Below, one piece after another: positions 42,859 to 52,760 of a stretch of DNA of 64,000 nucleotides. The stretch comes from Floridanema aerugineum (lineage in GTDB: Bacteria > Cyanobacteriota > Cyanobacteriia > Cyanobacteriales > Aerosakkonemataceae), in NCBI RefSeq assembly GCF_041929345.1, contig NZ_JBHFNQ010000108.1:49159-113158 (forward strand). Reading direction: 5' to 3'. The position numbers were made by a program, and so were the translations under genes. The notes below the pieces were generated by a model that saw only the letters and a program-made list of their open reading frames with translations, had not been told where the DNA came from and did no database searches. Numbering within the stretch: the first letter of the stretch is position 1; every line of letters begins with the position of its first letter.

Positions 42859-45800
42859 TTATTCACCAAAAGTTTTTAACACAATGCGATCGCGTCCTTG
42901 GGATTTAGCTTCATAAAGCCGCAAATCCGCCGTTCTAATTAATTCTTGATACGAACCATGTAAGGTAGGTATAGTCACAGCTACACCTAAGCTTAAAGTG
43001 ACATATTTACTAGTTTTAGATTCTGCATGAACAATCTGCAAAGCTGCTACATAAGCGCGGATTTCTTCTGCTACAGTTAATGCGCCTTCAGCGTTAGTAT
43101 TAGGCAGAACTATGGCAAATTCTTCGCCACCATAACGTGCTACTAAATCCGCTGGACGTTTAACTGCACGCTTAATCGCATCAGCAACTTGTTGCAAGCA
43201 TGAATCTCCTGGTAAATGTCCATAAGTATCATTGTAAAGTTTAAAATAATCAATATCACATAAAATTAAAGCTATGGGATTTTGCTCTCTAATCATGCGT
43301 CGCCATTCCCTTTCTAAATATTCATTAAAGTGACGGCGATTTGCTACTTGAGTTAAACCATCTAAACAAGCTAATCGCTTTAATTCAGCATTAGCTATTT
43401 CCATTTGTTCTACTAATAAAGCTTGTTGAATGGCAATACCTAATTGAGTAGCTAGTTGTTGCATTAAACTGATTTCTGACGTTTGCCAATGACGCACTTT
43501 TCTACATTGATGAGCAATTAATAATCCCCACAAATTTTCTCCTGCCATTAGTGGGACTACTAATTTAGCTTTGACTGCTAATTCTTGCAAAAATTCCACT
43601 AAACAAGGTGCTATTTGCGCTGAATTGCGATCGCTCATCGCATAAACTCTACCTTGGGAATAAAGTTGATGATATTCTTGGGGAAACACTTCCACAGGAA
43701 AAGTTCTCCCTAAGATTGATTCACAATCAGAAACTACTGCTTCTGTTACTACACAACCTGTTCCGTCAGGCCAAATGCGGTAAACTAAAACTCGATCGCT
43801 ATTAAGTAATTCCCTAATCTCTCTGGTTGTCGTATTTAAAATTTCTTCTAAATTTAAAGATTGGTGAATTCTTTGGGTAATAGTTACTAATAGTTTCTCT
43901 CTTTCTATTTGTTGACGTAAACTTAATTCTGCTTGCACGCGATCGCTAATATCCTCTGCCAAACAAGTAACACCCATATAGTTACCATCCTCGGCAATTA
44001 AAGGCGTGTTATACCATTCACAAATAATGATTCTGCCATCTTTAGTAAGATTTTTATTAGTACAGCGATTTCCCCCTGTTTGGTTAAGTAATTTATGCCA
44101 AACTTCACTTACGAAAGCTTGCTCATTTTCTGGTATAAGTCTCCAACCAGGATATCCGATTATTTCACTTTTTTTATAACCAAAAATCTTTTCAGCAGCC
44201 GGATTCCATTCAACAATTGTAAAATTTAAGTTGTATTCAATTACAGCTATAGGAGTATTCTGGACATGGAGAGAAAGTTTTTGTTCTGATTGTTCTAAAG
44301 CTCTTTCTGTTAGTTTTTGCTCGGTAATATCGCGAGTTACAGCTAATATAGTTTCCACTTCTCCTTGCTCAGAAAATTCCGGGACTATTCTGGCGTGATA
44401 GTACCTAATTCCTGCCGGAGTATTGTATTTAAATTCCATCTCTGTTTCTTTACCTGTAGCAAATACATCCTCCATACATTTGTCCCAATAATTTACTAAT
44501 TCCCTTGGCATCCCTACTTCTCGATTAGTTTTGCCAATAAAAATTTCAGGAGACATTCCCGTTACTTTTTGGGCCGCTGCATTAATGTAGAGATGGCGTA
44601 AATGGCGATCGAATCTCGTAATAATATCTGGAGCATTTTCGATCAATTCCTTTAATTCTTGTTGATATTGACGCAGTGCTATTTCCGCTTGCCGACGCTG
44701 AGTAATATCCATCCCATAACTGATAATTCCGGTGATTAAACCCTGGCTATTTTTCACTAATGAAAGAGATAGATGTACATCTACTTCTTCCCCTGATTTT
44801 TTGCGTAATTTTTGTTCAATTTCATAATTTCCCTTAGCTAAAACTGGGATAAATAGCTCTTCTTGGACAATTTTATGGGATTTATTGGGATAAAAAATTG
44901 ATATATGTTGACCCAAAGCTTCAGCAGCTAAATAACCATAAAGTCTTTGAGCACCTTGATTCCAAGTAGTAATATATCCACTTAAATTCATCGTAATTAC
45001 AGCATCATGGATCTGATCGATAATCTGTGCTTGCTGTAGTAACGAAGCTTCCGATTTTTTTTTCTCTGTAATATCACGAATAATTGCTATTACTTCCTTC
45101 TCGCTACTCAGAATCATTCTACACTCACGGCAATACCAATTACCATTAATGGGAATTTTATACTCCCAAGTTTGCATTTCTTTTGTAGACTGAGTTTTTT
45201 GGATGTTAATTTTGAATTGTTCCCCTAACTGAGTTGGTAATATTTCATAAATATTACTCCCAACTTTCATTTTGGATAACAGCGGCATTGAGCTATTTTT
45301 TCCGGTTTTACATTCTAAAATTGTCCCATCTTGATTAAGAGAAATTACTAAGTCTGGAATGGCATCTAACAAAGCCTTAATTTTTGCTTCCCTATGCCTA
45401 ACTTCTTCTTCAATTTGTTTATTTTCACTAATATCTGTCCAAGTTCCTACATAACCTAAAATTTTACCATCGCTATCCTTTTCTGTTACTATTTGCCCTA
45501 ATACCCAAATAATTTTTCTGTCTCTTCGCTGTAAACGAAACTGTAATTTAAAGGAGGTATTTTTCCGCCTCGCTAGGTTAAATCCTTGGAAAACTCGCTC
45601 TCTATCATCAGGATGAATAGCTTTTATCCAGTCTTTTTGTAATGCTTCTTCCAGGCTAATACCTGCTATTTCACACCATCTTTCATTGGCGTATAAAAAA
45701 TTTCCTTCTATGTCAATGCGAAATATCCCCACTGGTGAAAATTTAGTCAGCGTGTAATAGCGATACTCACTTTCTTGTAAGGCTAATTCTGCTATTTTGC

Positions 45801-46230
45801 GATCGGTAATATCAAAAATTGCCCCGTCTAAATATTCAAGTTCTCCTAAATTAGAAAGAATCGCCTGTCCTTTTTCATAAACCCATTTAATACTACCATC
45901 AGCATGAATAATTCGATATTCTAAAATATAGGGTTTGCCATGAGTAATACTTTCGTACATACTTTGTTCGATAATTTCCCGATCGCCAGGATGAATAATA
46001 CTCGCAAAACTTCTAATTTGATTATCTATAAAATCAACAGCAGCATAGCCAGAAATATCTGCGATCGCATCACTAATAAATTCGATCGTCCACTCCCGAT
46101 CGTATAGCCGCCGATAAATTGCTCCCGGTATATTATTAATCAGACTTTCTCTTGACAATTTGCGCTCTTTGATTACTGATTCTGCTATTTTTCGCTTATT
46201 GATTCTCTTTACAAAGGTCATCTTTTTCAC
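42859..46230 (-). CDS. Diguanylate cyclase with six PAS domains and a GAF domain
   Basis: 1123 residues, soluble. PAS domains at about 25-150, 155-275, 285-400, 400-520, 525-645 and 650-770 (conserved DITDRK/DITEQK ends with PAC segments), GAF about 790-945, GGDEF 955-1120 with RYGGEEFAIVLP and an RPAD inhibitory site. No EAL domain, so it only makes c-di-GMP. The GAF has a CBCR-like core (VEFLQELAVKAKLVVPL, NLWGLLIAHQC) with cysteine 876 at the chromophore position followed by Leu, not His. AT-rich DNA 46231-46493 upstream holds its promoter but no recognisable motif. Confidence 0.92.
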   Translation of the reverse strand: MKKMTFVKRINKRKIAESVIKERKLSRESLINNIPGAIYRRLYDREWTIEFISDAIADISGYAAVDFIDNQIRSFASIIHPGDREIIEQSMYESITHGKPYILEYRIIHADGSIKWVYEKGQAILSNLGELEYLDGAIFDITDRKIAELALQESEYRYYTLTKFSPVGIFRIDIEGNFLYANERWCEIAGISLEEALQKDWIKAIHPDDRERVFQGFNLARRKNTSFKLQFRLQRRDRKIIWVLGQIVTEKDSDGKILGYVGTWTDISENKQIEEEVRHREAKIKALLDAIPDLVISLNQDGTILECKTGKNSSMPLLSKMKVGSNIYEILPTQLGEQFKINIQKTQSTKEMQTWEYKIPINGNWYCRECRMILSSEKEVIAIIRDITEKKKSEASLLQQAQIIDQIHDAVITMNLSGYITTWNQGAQRLYGYLAAEALGQHISIFYPNKSHKIVQEELFIPVLAKGNYEIEQKLRKKSGEEVDVHLSLSLVKNSQGLITGIISYGMDITQRRQAEIALRQYQQELKELIENAPDIITRFDRHLRHLYINAAAQKVTGMSPEIFIGKTNREVGMPRELVNYWDKCMEDVFATGKETEMEFKYNTPAGIRYYHARIVPEFSEQGEVETILAVTRDITEQKLTERALEQSEQKLSLHVQNTPIAVIEYNLNFTIVEWNPAAEKIFGYKKSEIIGYPGWRLIPENEQAFVSEVWHKLLNQTGGNRCTNKNLTKDGRIIICEWYNTPLIAEDGNYMGVTCLAEDISDRVQAELSLRQQIEREKLLVTITQRIHQSLNLEEILNTTTREIRELLNSDRVLVYRIWPDGTGCVVTEAVVSDCESILGRTFPVEVFPQEYHQLYSQGRVYAMSDRNSAQIAPCLVEFLQELAVKAKLVVPLMAGENLWGLLIAHQCRKVRHWQTSEISLMQQLATQLGIAIQQALLVEQMEIANAELKRLACLDGLTQVANRRHFNEYLEREWRRMIREQNPIALILCDIDYFKLYNDTYGHLPGDSCLQQVADAIKRAVKRPADLVARYGGEEFAIVLPNTNAEGALTVAEEIRAYVAALQIVHAESKTSKYVTLSLGVAVTIPTLHGSYQELIRTADLRLYEAKSQGRDRIVLKTFGE

Positions 46231-46493
46231 CTCAAATAAATTACCTAAAAACCGCTAATAATTATATGTAATTATTAATACTCCTGTTTAACTTCTGACT
46301 TATAATTAATTTAATTTACTGGTTTAAAAAATTATAAATCATTTTTTAAGCAATGCTTATTATTTAATGATTTTTAATAAAAATGCTTACATATTTATTG
46401 TATTCACTCAAACTCAGCACACACTATTTGCTGTTAGTTAGTGTAATATTACTCTTAACTTTGTTTAAACTCAAAATATTAAAGTTGATAACA

Positions 46494-47894
46494 TTAGACT
46501 AGAGGCAGGAGAATTTCAAACTCTCTGCCCATAGTAGAAAATAGTTCTGAACTTAAATTATTTTTCCTGTCTGGCGAACGAACCAACAAATTCCCCCCAT
46601 GTTTAGCAGTAATAATTTGGTAACTAACTGCTAAGCTAGTTTCCTTTTCCGCCCGTTTTTCCACAGAAAAAGAATCTAAAATTTGCTTCAGTGCTTTAGG
46701 CGATAAACTAGGGCCATTATCTGCAATAATAATGGAAATCCAACGCGATGCTAAAGATTCTGGATTAGATGCTGCTTGAGGAGAAAAAACTGTAGTTTTA
46801 ATTATAATCCGGGGTTTGTGAGTGAAAAATTTTTGTCTGTCACCACGCCATTCTTTTGTAAACTCTTGGTAAGCTGCTTGATTTAATAAATTATCCACAG
46901 CATTACTAAGAATATTCATGAATACTTGATTTAATTGTCCGGCAAAACAACTTATTGGCGGTAAATCACCATATTGTTTAACAATTTCAATTTCACTCTT
47001 TAAGCGACTTTGTAACAATAAAACTATACTATCTAACATAGCGTGTAAATCAGCAGGTTTAGGATAAACTTCATCAATATGACAAAAGTTTTGTAAACTA
47101 CTGACTAACTTTTTTAATCGCTCCGCACCACCTTTGACACTTTTAATTGCTCTGGGCAAGTCTTGTTTTAAAAACTCAAATTCTATCTCTTCTTTTAATT
47201 CCTGAATCTCTTCTGTTTCTTCGGGAAAAGACCTTTCATAACCAGCAATTAAATTCAATAAACTTTCGGTATAAGTTGAAATATGGCTTAAATTTCCCCA
47301 AATAAAACCTACCGGATCTAAAATTTCGTGAGCTACTCCATCCACCAAACGTCCTAAATTAGCCATTTTTTCACTTTGAATTAATTGCACCTGTGTCCTT
47401 TCGTAACGTACTTGAGTTTCAATTCCCCGAATTTGCCAATGAGCAATGTTTAACTCATGAATATCTAATAAAAGATGGTTTTGTGTTTCTGATTGCACAA
47501 CGATCGGTTCTCCCAAAAGTTCTGACGATCGCCGCAGTGCCATTTGTGCAGCTGCTAAAATTGGCGTAGTCTCAGGAAGAATTAAAACATCAGTGCGAGC
47601 GTAGTTATAAAGAAATTGTAGTGTTTTTTTGAGAAACAAGTCTTGTTTCTCAGATAATACTAAAGTTTCTAGCAGACGCAACCGTGAAATCATGCCCACA
47701 AACTTACCTCGATCTAATAAAATAACTCCCGGTAGTTTGCTGTGTTTCTCAAAAATTTCTACAACCTCAGCACAAGGGCAGTTGACATCTGCTGCAAATG
47801 AGTATAAGGGTAGTACCCCCAAGGTGGAGTCAATAGAGAGATCTTGATTGTCTCCTTCCCACAAATAAGGAGACGAAATAAATTCTTTTGACAC
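46494..47894 (-). CDS. Degenerate histidine kinase with CBS-like sensory module
   Basis: 466 residues. N-terminal module (about 20-160) shared with the next two genes: LGVLPLYSFAADVNCP, LPGVILLDRGKFVGMISRLRLL, LLDIHELNIAHWQI. It looks like a CBS-type pair, but this is uncertain. HisKA keeps the His (VDGVAHEILDPVG) and the HATPase N-box (VFMNILSNAVDNL). The ATP lid is lost: DNGPSLS replaces DNGPGI, there is no FFTTK and no GTGLGL (KRAEKETSLAVSYQIITAK). I expect weak or no kinase activity. It sits 138 bp downstream of its intact paralogue. Confidence 0.88.
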   Translation of the reverse strand: MSKEFISSPYLWEGDNQDLSIDSTLGVLPLYSFAADVNCPCAEVVEIFEKHSKLPGVILLDRGKFVGMISRLRLLETLVLSEKQDLFLKKTLQFLYNYARTDVLILPETTPILAAAQMALRRSSELLGEPIVVQSETQNHLLLDIHELNIAHWQIRGIETQVRYERTQVQLIQSEKMANLGRLVDGVAHEILDPVGFIWGNLSHISTYTESLLNLIAGYERSFPEETEEIQELKEEIEFEFLKQDLPRAIKSVKGGAERLKKLVSSLQNFCHIDEVYPKPADLHAMLDSIVLLLQSRLKSEIEIVKQYGDLPPISCFAGQLNQVFMNILSNAVDNLLNQAAYQEFTKEWRGDRQKFFTHKPRIIIKTTVFSPQAASNPESLASRWISIIIADNGPSLSPKALKQILDSFSVEKRAEKETSLAVSYQIITAKHGGNLLVRSPDRKNNLSSELFSTMGREFEILLPLV

Positions 47895-48032
47895 AATCTC
47901 TAATGAAAGTTAAATAACTCTAATGACAAGCTATTACTAGTCCAGCCAATAGCCTACCACTTTCACCTATTTTAGCTACCGATAAATTATTGAGTTTTAA
48001 AATATTTGTTTTGCTAGCTCTCCCCTGCTTTC

Positions 48033-49385
48033 TCAAGCTAATGGCAGCATAATCTCGAACTCAGTATTAATACTGCAAGAAAAATCTTCTAATTTGTTAC
48101 TTTGCGATCGCACATTCAACTTACCGCTATGGTTTTCTGTAATAATTTGATGGCTAATAGCCAATCCTAACCCAGTTCCTTTACCTACTGGCTTAGTAGT
48201 AAAAAAAGTTTCAAAAATTCGCCCCTGAATTTCCAAAGCAATACCTGGGCCATTATCACTAATGCGAACAAGTACCCACGATCTACCTTCAGCTTCCACA
48301 ACTTCTGTACTAATAGTAATCTGTGCTTGCCATGTCTTAGGCGCAACAGACACCTTTTCCATTAACGCATCAATAGCATTGCTAATAATGTTGACAAAAA
48401 CTTGACTTAACTGCCCAGAATAACAACTAACAGGCGGTAGTTCGCCGTAATTTTTAACTAATTCAATGCTGTACTTAATCCGATTATGTAATATTAATAA
48501 CGTACTTTCTAAGCATTCGTGTATATCTATAGGTTTTTTTTCTCCATCCCCGATATGGGAAAAGTTTCGCAAACTATTAACTATTTTCACTAATCTTTCT
48601 GTACCTAATTGCATACTATTAACAATTTGCTTTATATCATCTTTTAAAAAATCAAGTTCTATCTCTTCCCGTAAGTTTCTCACCCTCTCAGGTAGAGGAT
48701 TAACTTCTGTTTCATAAGCGGCAATCAATTCAATTAAATCTTGACTGTAATTGGCTAAATATTCTAAATTTCCCACAATAAAATTAACCGGATTTAAAAT
48801 TTCATGAGCTACTCCCGCTACCATTTGCCCCAAACTTGCCATTTTTTCTGTTTGCAACATTTGCGACTTAGTTTGTTCATTGATTAAATTAGTTGCTAAT
48901 TCATGAATGTGCGATTGAGCAACGAGTAATTGATGAATATCCAACAAACGGTAAACTTGCGACTCAATTTCTACTACTATTGGTTCATCAACTAACTCTG
49001 GGGAACGCTGCAAACACCGTTTAGCTGACTCCACAATTAACGTATTACAAGGAATAACTAAAGCATCGGTAGGAACTAATGAATATAAAGATTTAATCGG
49101 TCTTTTCATAAATATTTCTAGCCCATAAGGTCGGCTCATACATTCTAAAAACTTGCGTCGGGAAATTATCCCTAAAAGCTGACCTTTTTCTAACACAATA
49201 ACTCCCGGTAGTAACGGATTTGCTTCTAAAGCTTTTGCTACATCTTTTCCAGGTTGACTGCTTTCTATAGTCAAATCATATAACGATAACTCTTGGAGAG
49301 TAGAATCTAAAGACAATTTCTCCATTCCAGGTAATGATAAATTTGGTAATTCGTTGGCTAAATGTTTTAATGTAAACATGAGCAA
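48033..49385 (-). CDS. Histidine kinase with CBS-like sensory module
   Basis: 450 residues, soluble. N-terminal module about 25-165 (LQELSLYDLTIESSQPG, LPGVIVLEKGQLLGIISRRKFLE, MSRPYGLEIFMKRP, YRLLDIHQLLVAQSHIHELA). HisKA with VAGVAHEILNPVNFI, HATPase with a full set: SQVFVNIISNAIDAL, ISDNGPGI, FETFFTTK, GKGTGLGLAISHQII. No receiver. The cognate regulator may be a separate protein. Same N-terminal module as in the genes on both sides. Confidence 0.92.
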   Translation of the reverse strand: MLMFTLKHLANELPNLSLPGMEKLSLDSTLQELSLYDLTIESSQPGKDVAKALEANPLLPGVIVLEKGQLLGIISRRKFLECMSRPYGLEIFMKRPIKSLYSLVPTDALVIPCNTLIVESAKRCLQRSPELVDEPIVVEIESQVYRLLDIHQLLVAQSHIHELATNLINEQTKSQMLQTEKMASLGQMVAGVAHEILNPVNFIVGNLEYLANYSQDLIELIAAYETEVNPLPERVRNLREEIELDFLKDDIKQIVNSMQLGTERLVKIVNSLRNFSHIGDGEKKPIDIHECLESTLLILHNRIKYSIELVKNYGELPPVSCYSGQLSQVFVNIISNAIDALMEKVSVAPKTWQAQITISTEVVEAEGRSWVLVRISDNGPGIALEIQGRIFETFFTTKPVGKGTGLGLAISHQIITENHSGKLNVRSQSNKLEDFSCSINTEFEIMLPLA

Positions 49386-49592
49386 ATCTGTTGATTGGTT
49401 TACCCAAAAATTTTCATCATATATTGGATCTAATTTAGCATCTGAATCTTATAAATAGATAATAGACTTGTTAAATTTTATGCAACCTAAATTTTAAATT
49501 AAAGACAAACTTTTCTTAACCTAAATTTAAATTAAAGATAGAATATTTGGCTCTATATATAACCTTGTAAAAATTACCTAATAAAAATTAAG

Positions 49593-50621
49593 TTATTGTA
49601 AATGTATTTTCTCTTCTCTTAGTGAAGAGTGTAAGATATAGCGATCGCGCCCCGAAGACTTCGCCGCGTAAAGCGCCCCATCTGCTAAAGCAATCAAACT
49701 AGCTGGAGTCATTTCTTTTTCAGGAATTACACTAGCCGCACCTAAACTAACACTTACAAAAGATGAAACAGCAGATTTTTCATGGACAATTTCTAACTTT
49801 CTCACATTCTTAATTATTTTTTCTGCCAATTGAAGCGCACCTTCAGCAGAAGTTGCAGGTAAAATCACAGCAAACTCTTCTCCGCCATATCTTGCTACTA
49901 AATCAGTTACACGCTGCACGCTACTTTTGATTGCTTTGGCTACCTGTTGTAAACAAAAATCACCCGCCAAATGTCCATAACTATCATTGTAAAGTTTAAA
50001 ATAATCCACATCTATAATAATCAGCGATAGCCAATCTATCTGCCGTCGCATTTGTTGCCATTGTTGGGATAAATATCGATCGAATTGCCTGCGATTAGCC
50101 AAATTAGTTAGGCTATCAACATCTGCTAATTGCTGTAATTCTTGATTAGCTGTTTCTAGTTTTTGGTAAAGTTCGTTAATTAGTAAATTAGCTAATTCAT
50201 GAATCTCTGATTGTGCTACCAATAATTGATGTATATCTAACAGTCGATATTCCTTCGGTTCTATCTCTACGATAACTGGTTCATAAACTAATTCTGGCGA
50301 TCGCCACAAAGACTGCTTCGCAGCTGCCACAATTAGAGTATCGCCCGGTAAAATCAAAGGTTCTTGTTTAGATAAAGTATATAAAGTAGTAACTGGTCGT
50401 CGCCAGAATAATTCTAAACCATAAGGGCGACTCATTCGTTCTAAAAATTCCCGACGCGAAATCATTCCCCAAAGTTGACCTTGTTCAGTGATAATTACAC
50501 CAGGTAGTAAATAATTAGTTTCAAAAGCTTTAGTTACTGCACTGCTTAAAGTACTACTTTCTACAGTGAAATCATATAGATTTAGGTCTTGCAAAGTAGA
50601 TTCTAAACTTAAAGGTTGCAT
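49593..50621 (-). CDS. Diguanylate cyclase with CBS-like sensory module
   Basis: 342 residues. The N-terminal module (LQDLNLYDFTVESSTLS, LPGVIITEQGQLWGMISRRE, MSRPYGLELFWRRP, YRLLDIHQLLVAQSEIHELA) is nearly the same as in the kinase gene 207 bp downstream. Then a coiled coil and GGDEF (165-330): RYGGEEFAVILP with RVTD as inhibitory site. So one sensor type is wired to kinase or c-di-GMP output. DNA at about 49482-49545 between the two genes contains an AAATTTAAATTAAAGA direct duplication. Confidence 0.92.
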   Translation of the reverse strand: MQPLSLESTLQDLNLYDFTVESSTLSSAVTKAFETNYLLPGVIITEQGQLWGMISRREFLERMSRPYGLELFWRRPVTTLYTLSKQEPLILPGDTLIVAAAKQSLWRSPELVYEPVIVEIEPKEYRLLDIHQLLVAQSEIHELANLLINELYQKLETANQELQQLADVDSLTNLANRRQFDRYLSQQWQQMRRQIDWLSLIIIDVDYFKLYNDSYGHLAGDFCLQQVAKAIKSSVQRVTDLVARYGGEEFAVILPATSAEGALQLAEKIIKNVRKLEIVHEKSAVSSFVSVSLGAASVIPEKEMTPASLIALADGALYAAKSSGRDRYILHSSLREEKIHLQ

Positions 50622-50805
50622 CTCAGATAGTGAAAAACTAATTGGTTAGTAAAAAAGGCTGATTTACTAGCTTTACAATTACCTTGCCATTAGTTCTGAG
50701 AATGCTTTGGGGAGAAATTTTTCTAGAGATTGATACCTAAGTAATTGACTAATCTAACAAATTAATAATTTAGTAGAAGCACCCATTGAATCAACCAATA
50801 CCCGT

Positions 50806-51282
50806 TTAAGCTATTCCCAGAAAGCAAAAATCTGACAAAGTAAATGGAGTACAAGAGTGGATCTCCACTCTAGTAATGCCTCTTTGCTTTGATTTTAACC
50901 AGGTAGAGCGAATTTTTGTTTGTGTAGTAGATGACACCATTAGCGGAACATCAGCTGGCTTACTGACCCGATCGAGTAAGTTATCATCAGAGTCATAAGT
51001 AGTTAAAACGATCGAACCACTACCACATACTAAAGCCCGAACTAAAGCAACGGGATTTTTAAAGAAGGTTGTTATGAGCATTTTATTTCCCTGGGGCATC
51101 AACACCACACCATCAGACAGAGGAAAAAACTCTGGATTAGAGGGTTTTAAGGCGATCGCCCCTTGAAATTCCACCCCCAAGTGCTTATATTGAGCCATGA
51201 CAGGCTCAAATAGCTTTAATTGATCGAAACTGAGTTCAATCAGCCTTGAAGACCTGCGATTCAGTTCAGCTAATTGCGCCAT
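50806..51282 (-). CDS. Protein of unknown function, beta-rich
   Basis: About 158 residues from ATG 51282 (MAQLAELNRRSS); the frame is open to 51354 but that part has no similarity. Alternating strands (GVVLMPQGNKMLITTFF, LVCGSGSIVLTTYDSDDNL, GITRVEIHSCTPFTLSDFCF) suggest a beta-sandwich. The end, TRVEIHSC...LSDFCFLG, recalls the last strands of lectin-like PEP-CTERM domains, but no signal peptide or anchor is visible. I do not recognise it. Confidence 0.6.
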   Translation of the reverse strand: MAQLAELNRRSSRLIELSFDQLKLFEPVMAQYKHLGVEFQGAIALKPSNPEFFPLSDGVVLMPQGNKMLITTFFKNPVALVRALVCGSGSIVLTTYDSDDNLLDRVSKPADVPLMVSSTTQTKIRSTWLKSKQRGITRVEIHSCTPFTLSDFCFLGIA

Positions 51283-51642
51283 AATATTCTGAATGTAAAA
51301 ATTTTTCAGATACTTACACAAACTAAGGTAATAATTTCTAGTGACCAGCGTCAATATATTTTTGTGACAACAGTCACGTCTAAAAGTACTATCTACCTTA
51401 TGGCAGAGAAATAGATCCCTCGTAAGGGTGAAGATTTACACTTGGACCAATCACAAACCGAAAACCACCATGCTCATCTTCAGCCTAGAAACGCCTTTAA
51501 TCAATCCTATCCCCTTGCAGCAATTTCTATTTCCTACTATATTGCCGTTGTCAGCAGATATACCGTTTTGAGACTAAGGCGGCATTCGTTAAAATATCTT
51601 GACAAACTCCACTGGTAAACAACGCCCTCCGCCAGAAACCCA
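51283..51642. other. Intergenic region upstream of the permease pair
   Basis: A 360-bp stretch between divergent genes. It must hold both promoters. A small frame at 51470-51571 (33 codons, MLIFSLETPLINPIPL...) is open but has no Shine-Dalgarno and no known relative. I see no riboswitch, Zur or ArsR operator that I can support. Confidence 0.4.
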
Positions 51643-52683
51643 ATGAATCAATTGCACAATGCTTTTACCCTATTTCTCAGCTTGCTAGTAGAAGCCCTAC
51701 CCTTCTTACTACTAGGAGTGTTGTTCTCCGGTTTGCTACTGCTGTTTGTTGACGAACGCAAGTTGACAAACGCTTTACCTCGGAACCCCCTATTAGGTGC
51801 TTTCGTTGGCAGTTTAATCGGTTTCCTGTTTCCAGTTTGTGAGTGTGGTAACGTACCCGTAGCCAGAAGGTTAATCACCCAAGGAGTATCGGCACCAGTA
51901 GCGATCGGCTTTTTGCTAGCAGCACCTACCGTTAACCCCATAGTCATTTGGGCAACTTGGACAGCTTTCCGCGATCAACCAGAAATTGTAGTTCTGCGCG
52001 TGATCTTTTCCCTGTCGATCGCCACTATTATTGGCTGGGTATTTAGCGCCCAAGCAGACTTACGACCTCTACTACAAACATCGATCGCCAACTCCATGCC
52101 TACCCCAACCAAAAAACCTCGTGGTTATTGGTCAGAGTCTGGGCAGGAAGAACCTGTCCCAGCTTTATTGCAGTCAGGAACCTTCTTACTTTCCGGTTCA
52201 GGTCAAACTATTCGGATGGATGCCGCCACCCTCCCCATGACCGCTACTGTCGGTACTACGAAATCTTTTAAATCGGTGAAATATCGGCTAGGTTTGTTTT
52301 TAGATAATAGCGTCCAAGAATTACGCGAACTTGGGGCAGTTTTGATCGTCGGAAGTGCGATCGCAGCCATCATTCAAGTTACCGCCCCCCGCGAACTCAT
52401 CCTCAGCTTAGGACAAGGGCCAATTACTTCCATCGTTGCCATGATGGTATTAGCCGCAGTCGTCTCTATCTGCTCCACAGTAGACTCATTTTTCGCCCTC
52501 TCCTTCGCCTCAGCATTCACCCCCGCTTCCCTATTAGCATTTTTAGTTTTTGGCCCGATGATTGACCTCAAAGCCATTGGCTTAATGTTGTCAATCTTTA
52601 AGTCGAGAGCCGTAATTTATATCTTTGCTTTAGCAGCGCAACTCACATTTCTGTTCACCTTAATTTATCAAATGATTTACTAA
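51643..52683 (+). CDS. Permease of the YraQ/DUF318 family
   Basis: 346 residues with about eight membrane segments in two halves. The signature LFPVCECGNVPVARRLITQG lies in the first half and SICSTVDSFFALSFA in the second. These proteins are thought to export small ions or organic metalloids (ArsP is a relative). A poorly conserved loop of about 70 residues (TPTKKPRGYWSESGQEEPVP...) joins the halves. It includes a GC-rich inverted repeat at DNA level (52141-52160), possibly an insertion. The next gene is the usual partner of this family. Confidence 0.88.
   Translation: MNQLHNAFTLFLSLLVEALPFLLLGVLFSGLLLLFVDERKLTNALPRNPLLGAFVGSLIGFLFPVCECGNVPVARRLITQGVSAPVAIGFLLAAPTVNPIVIWATWTAFRDQPEIVVLRVIFSLSIATIIGWVFSAQADLRPLLQTSIANSMPTPTKKPRGYWSESGQEEPVPALLQSGTFLLSGSGQTIRMDAATLPMTATVGTTKSFKSVKYRLGLFLDNSVQELRELGAVLIVGSAIAAIIQVTAPRELILSLGQGPITSIVAMMVLAAVVSICSTVDSFFALSFASAFTPASLLAFLVFGPMIDLKAIGLMLSIFKSRAVIYIFALAAQLTFLFTLIYQMIY
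52141..52160 (+). repeat. Short inverted repeat in the permease linker
   Basis: GGGCAGGAAGAACCTGTCCC: seven-base arms with one G-U pair. It resembles the GACAGGCA/TGCCTGTC repeats and falls in the variable loop between the two membrane halves. Confidence 0.5.
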
Positions 52684-52760
52684 AAACTCATACTTAATTT
52701 AAGGAGCATCTATCTCAATCACCTACTCATTTCGTCCTACTAACTATCAGCTGTTCCCCG

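Noticed and set aside
51470..51571. Small frame upstream of the permease gene
   Set aside because: 33 codons without Shine-Dalgarno or known homologue; kept only as a note in the intergenic entry.
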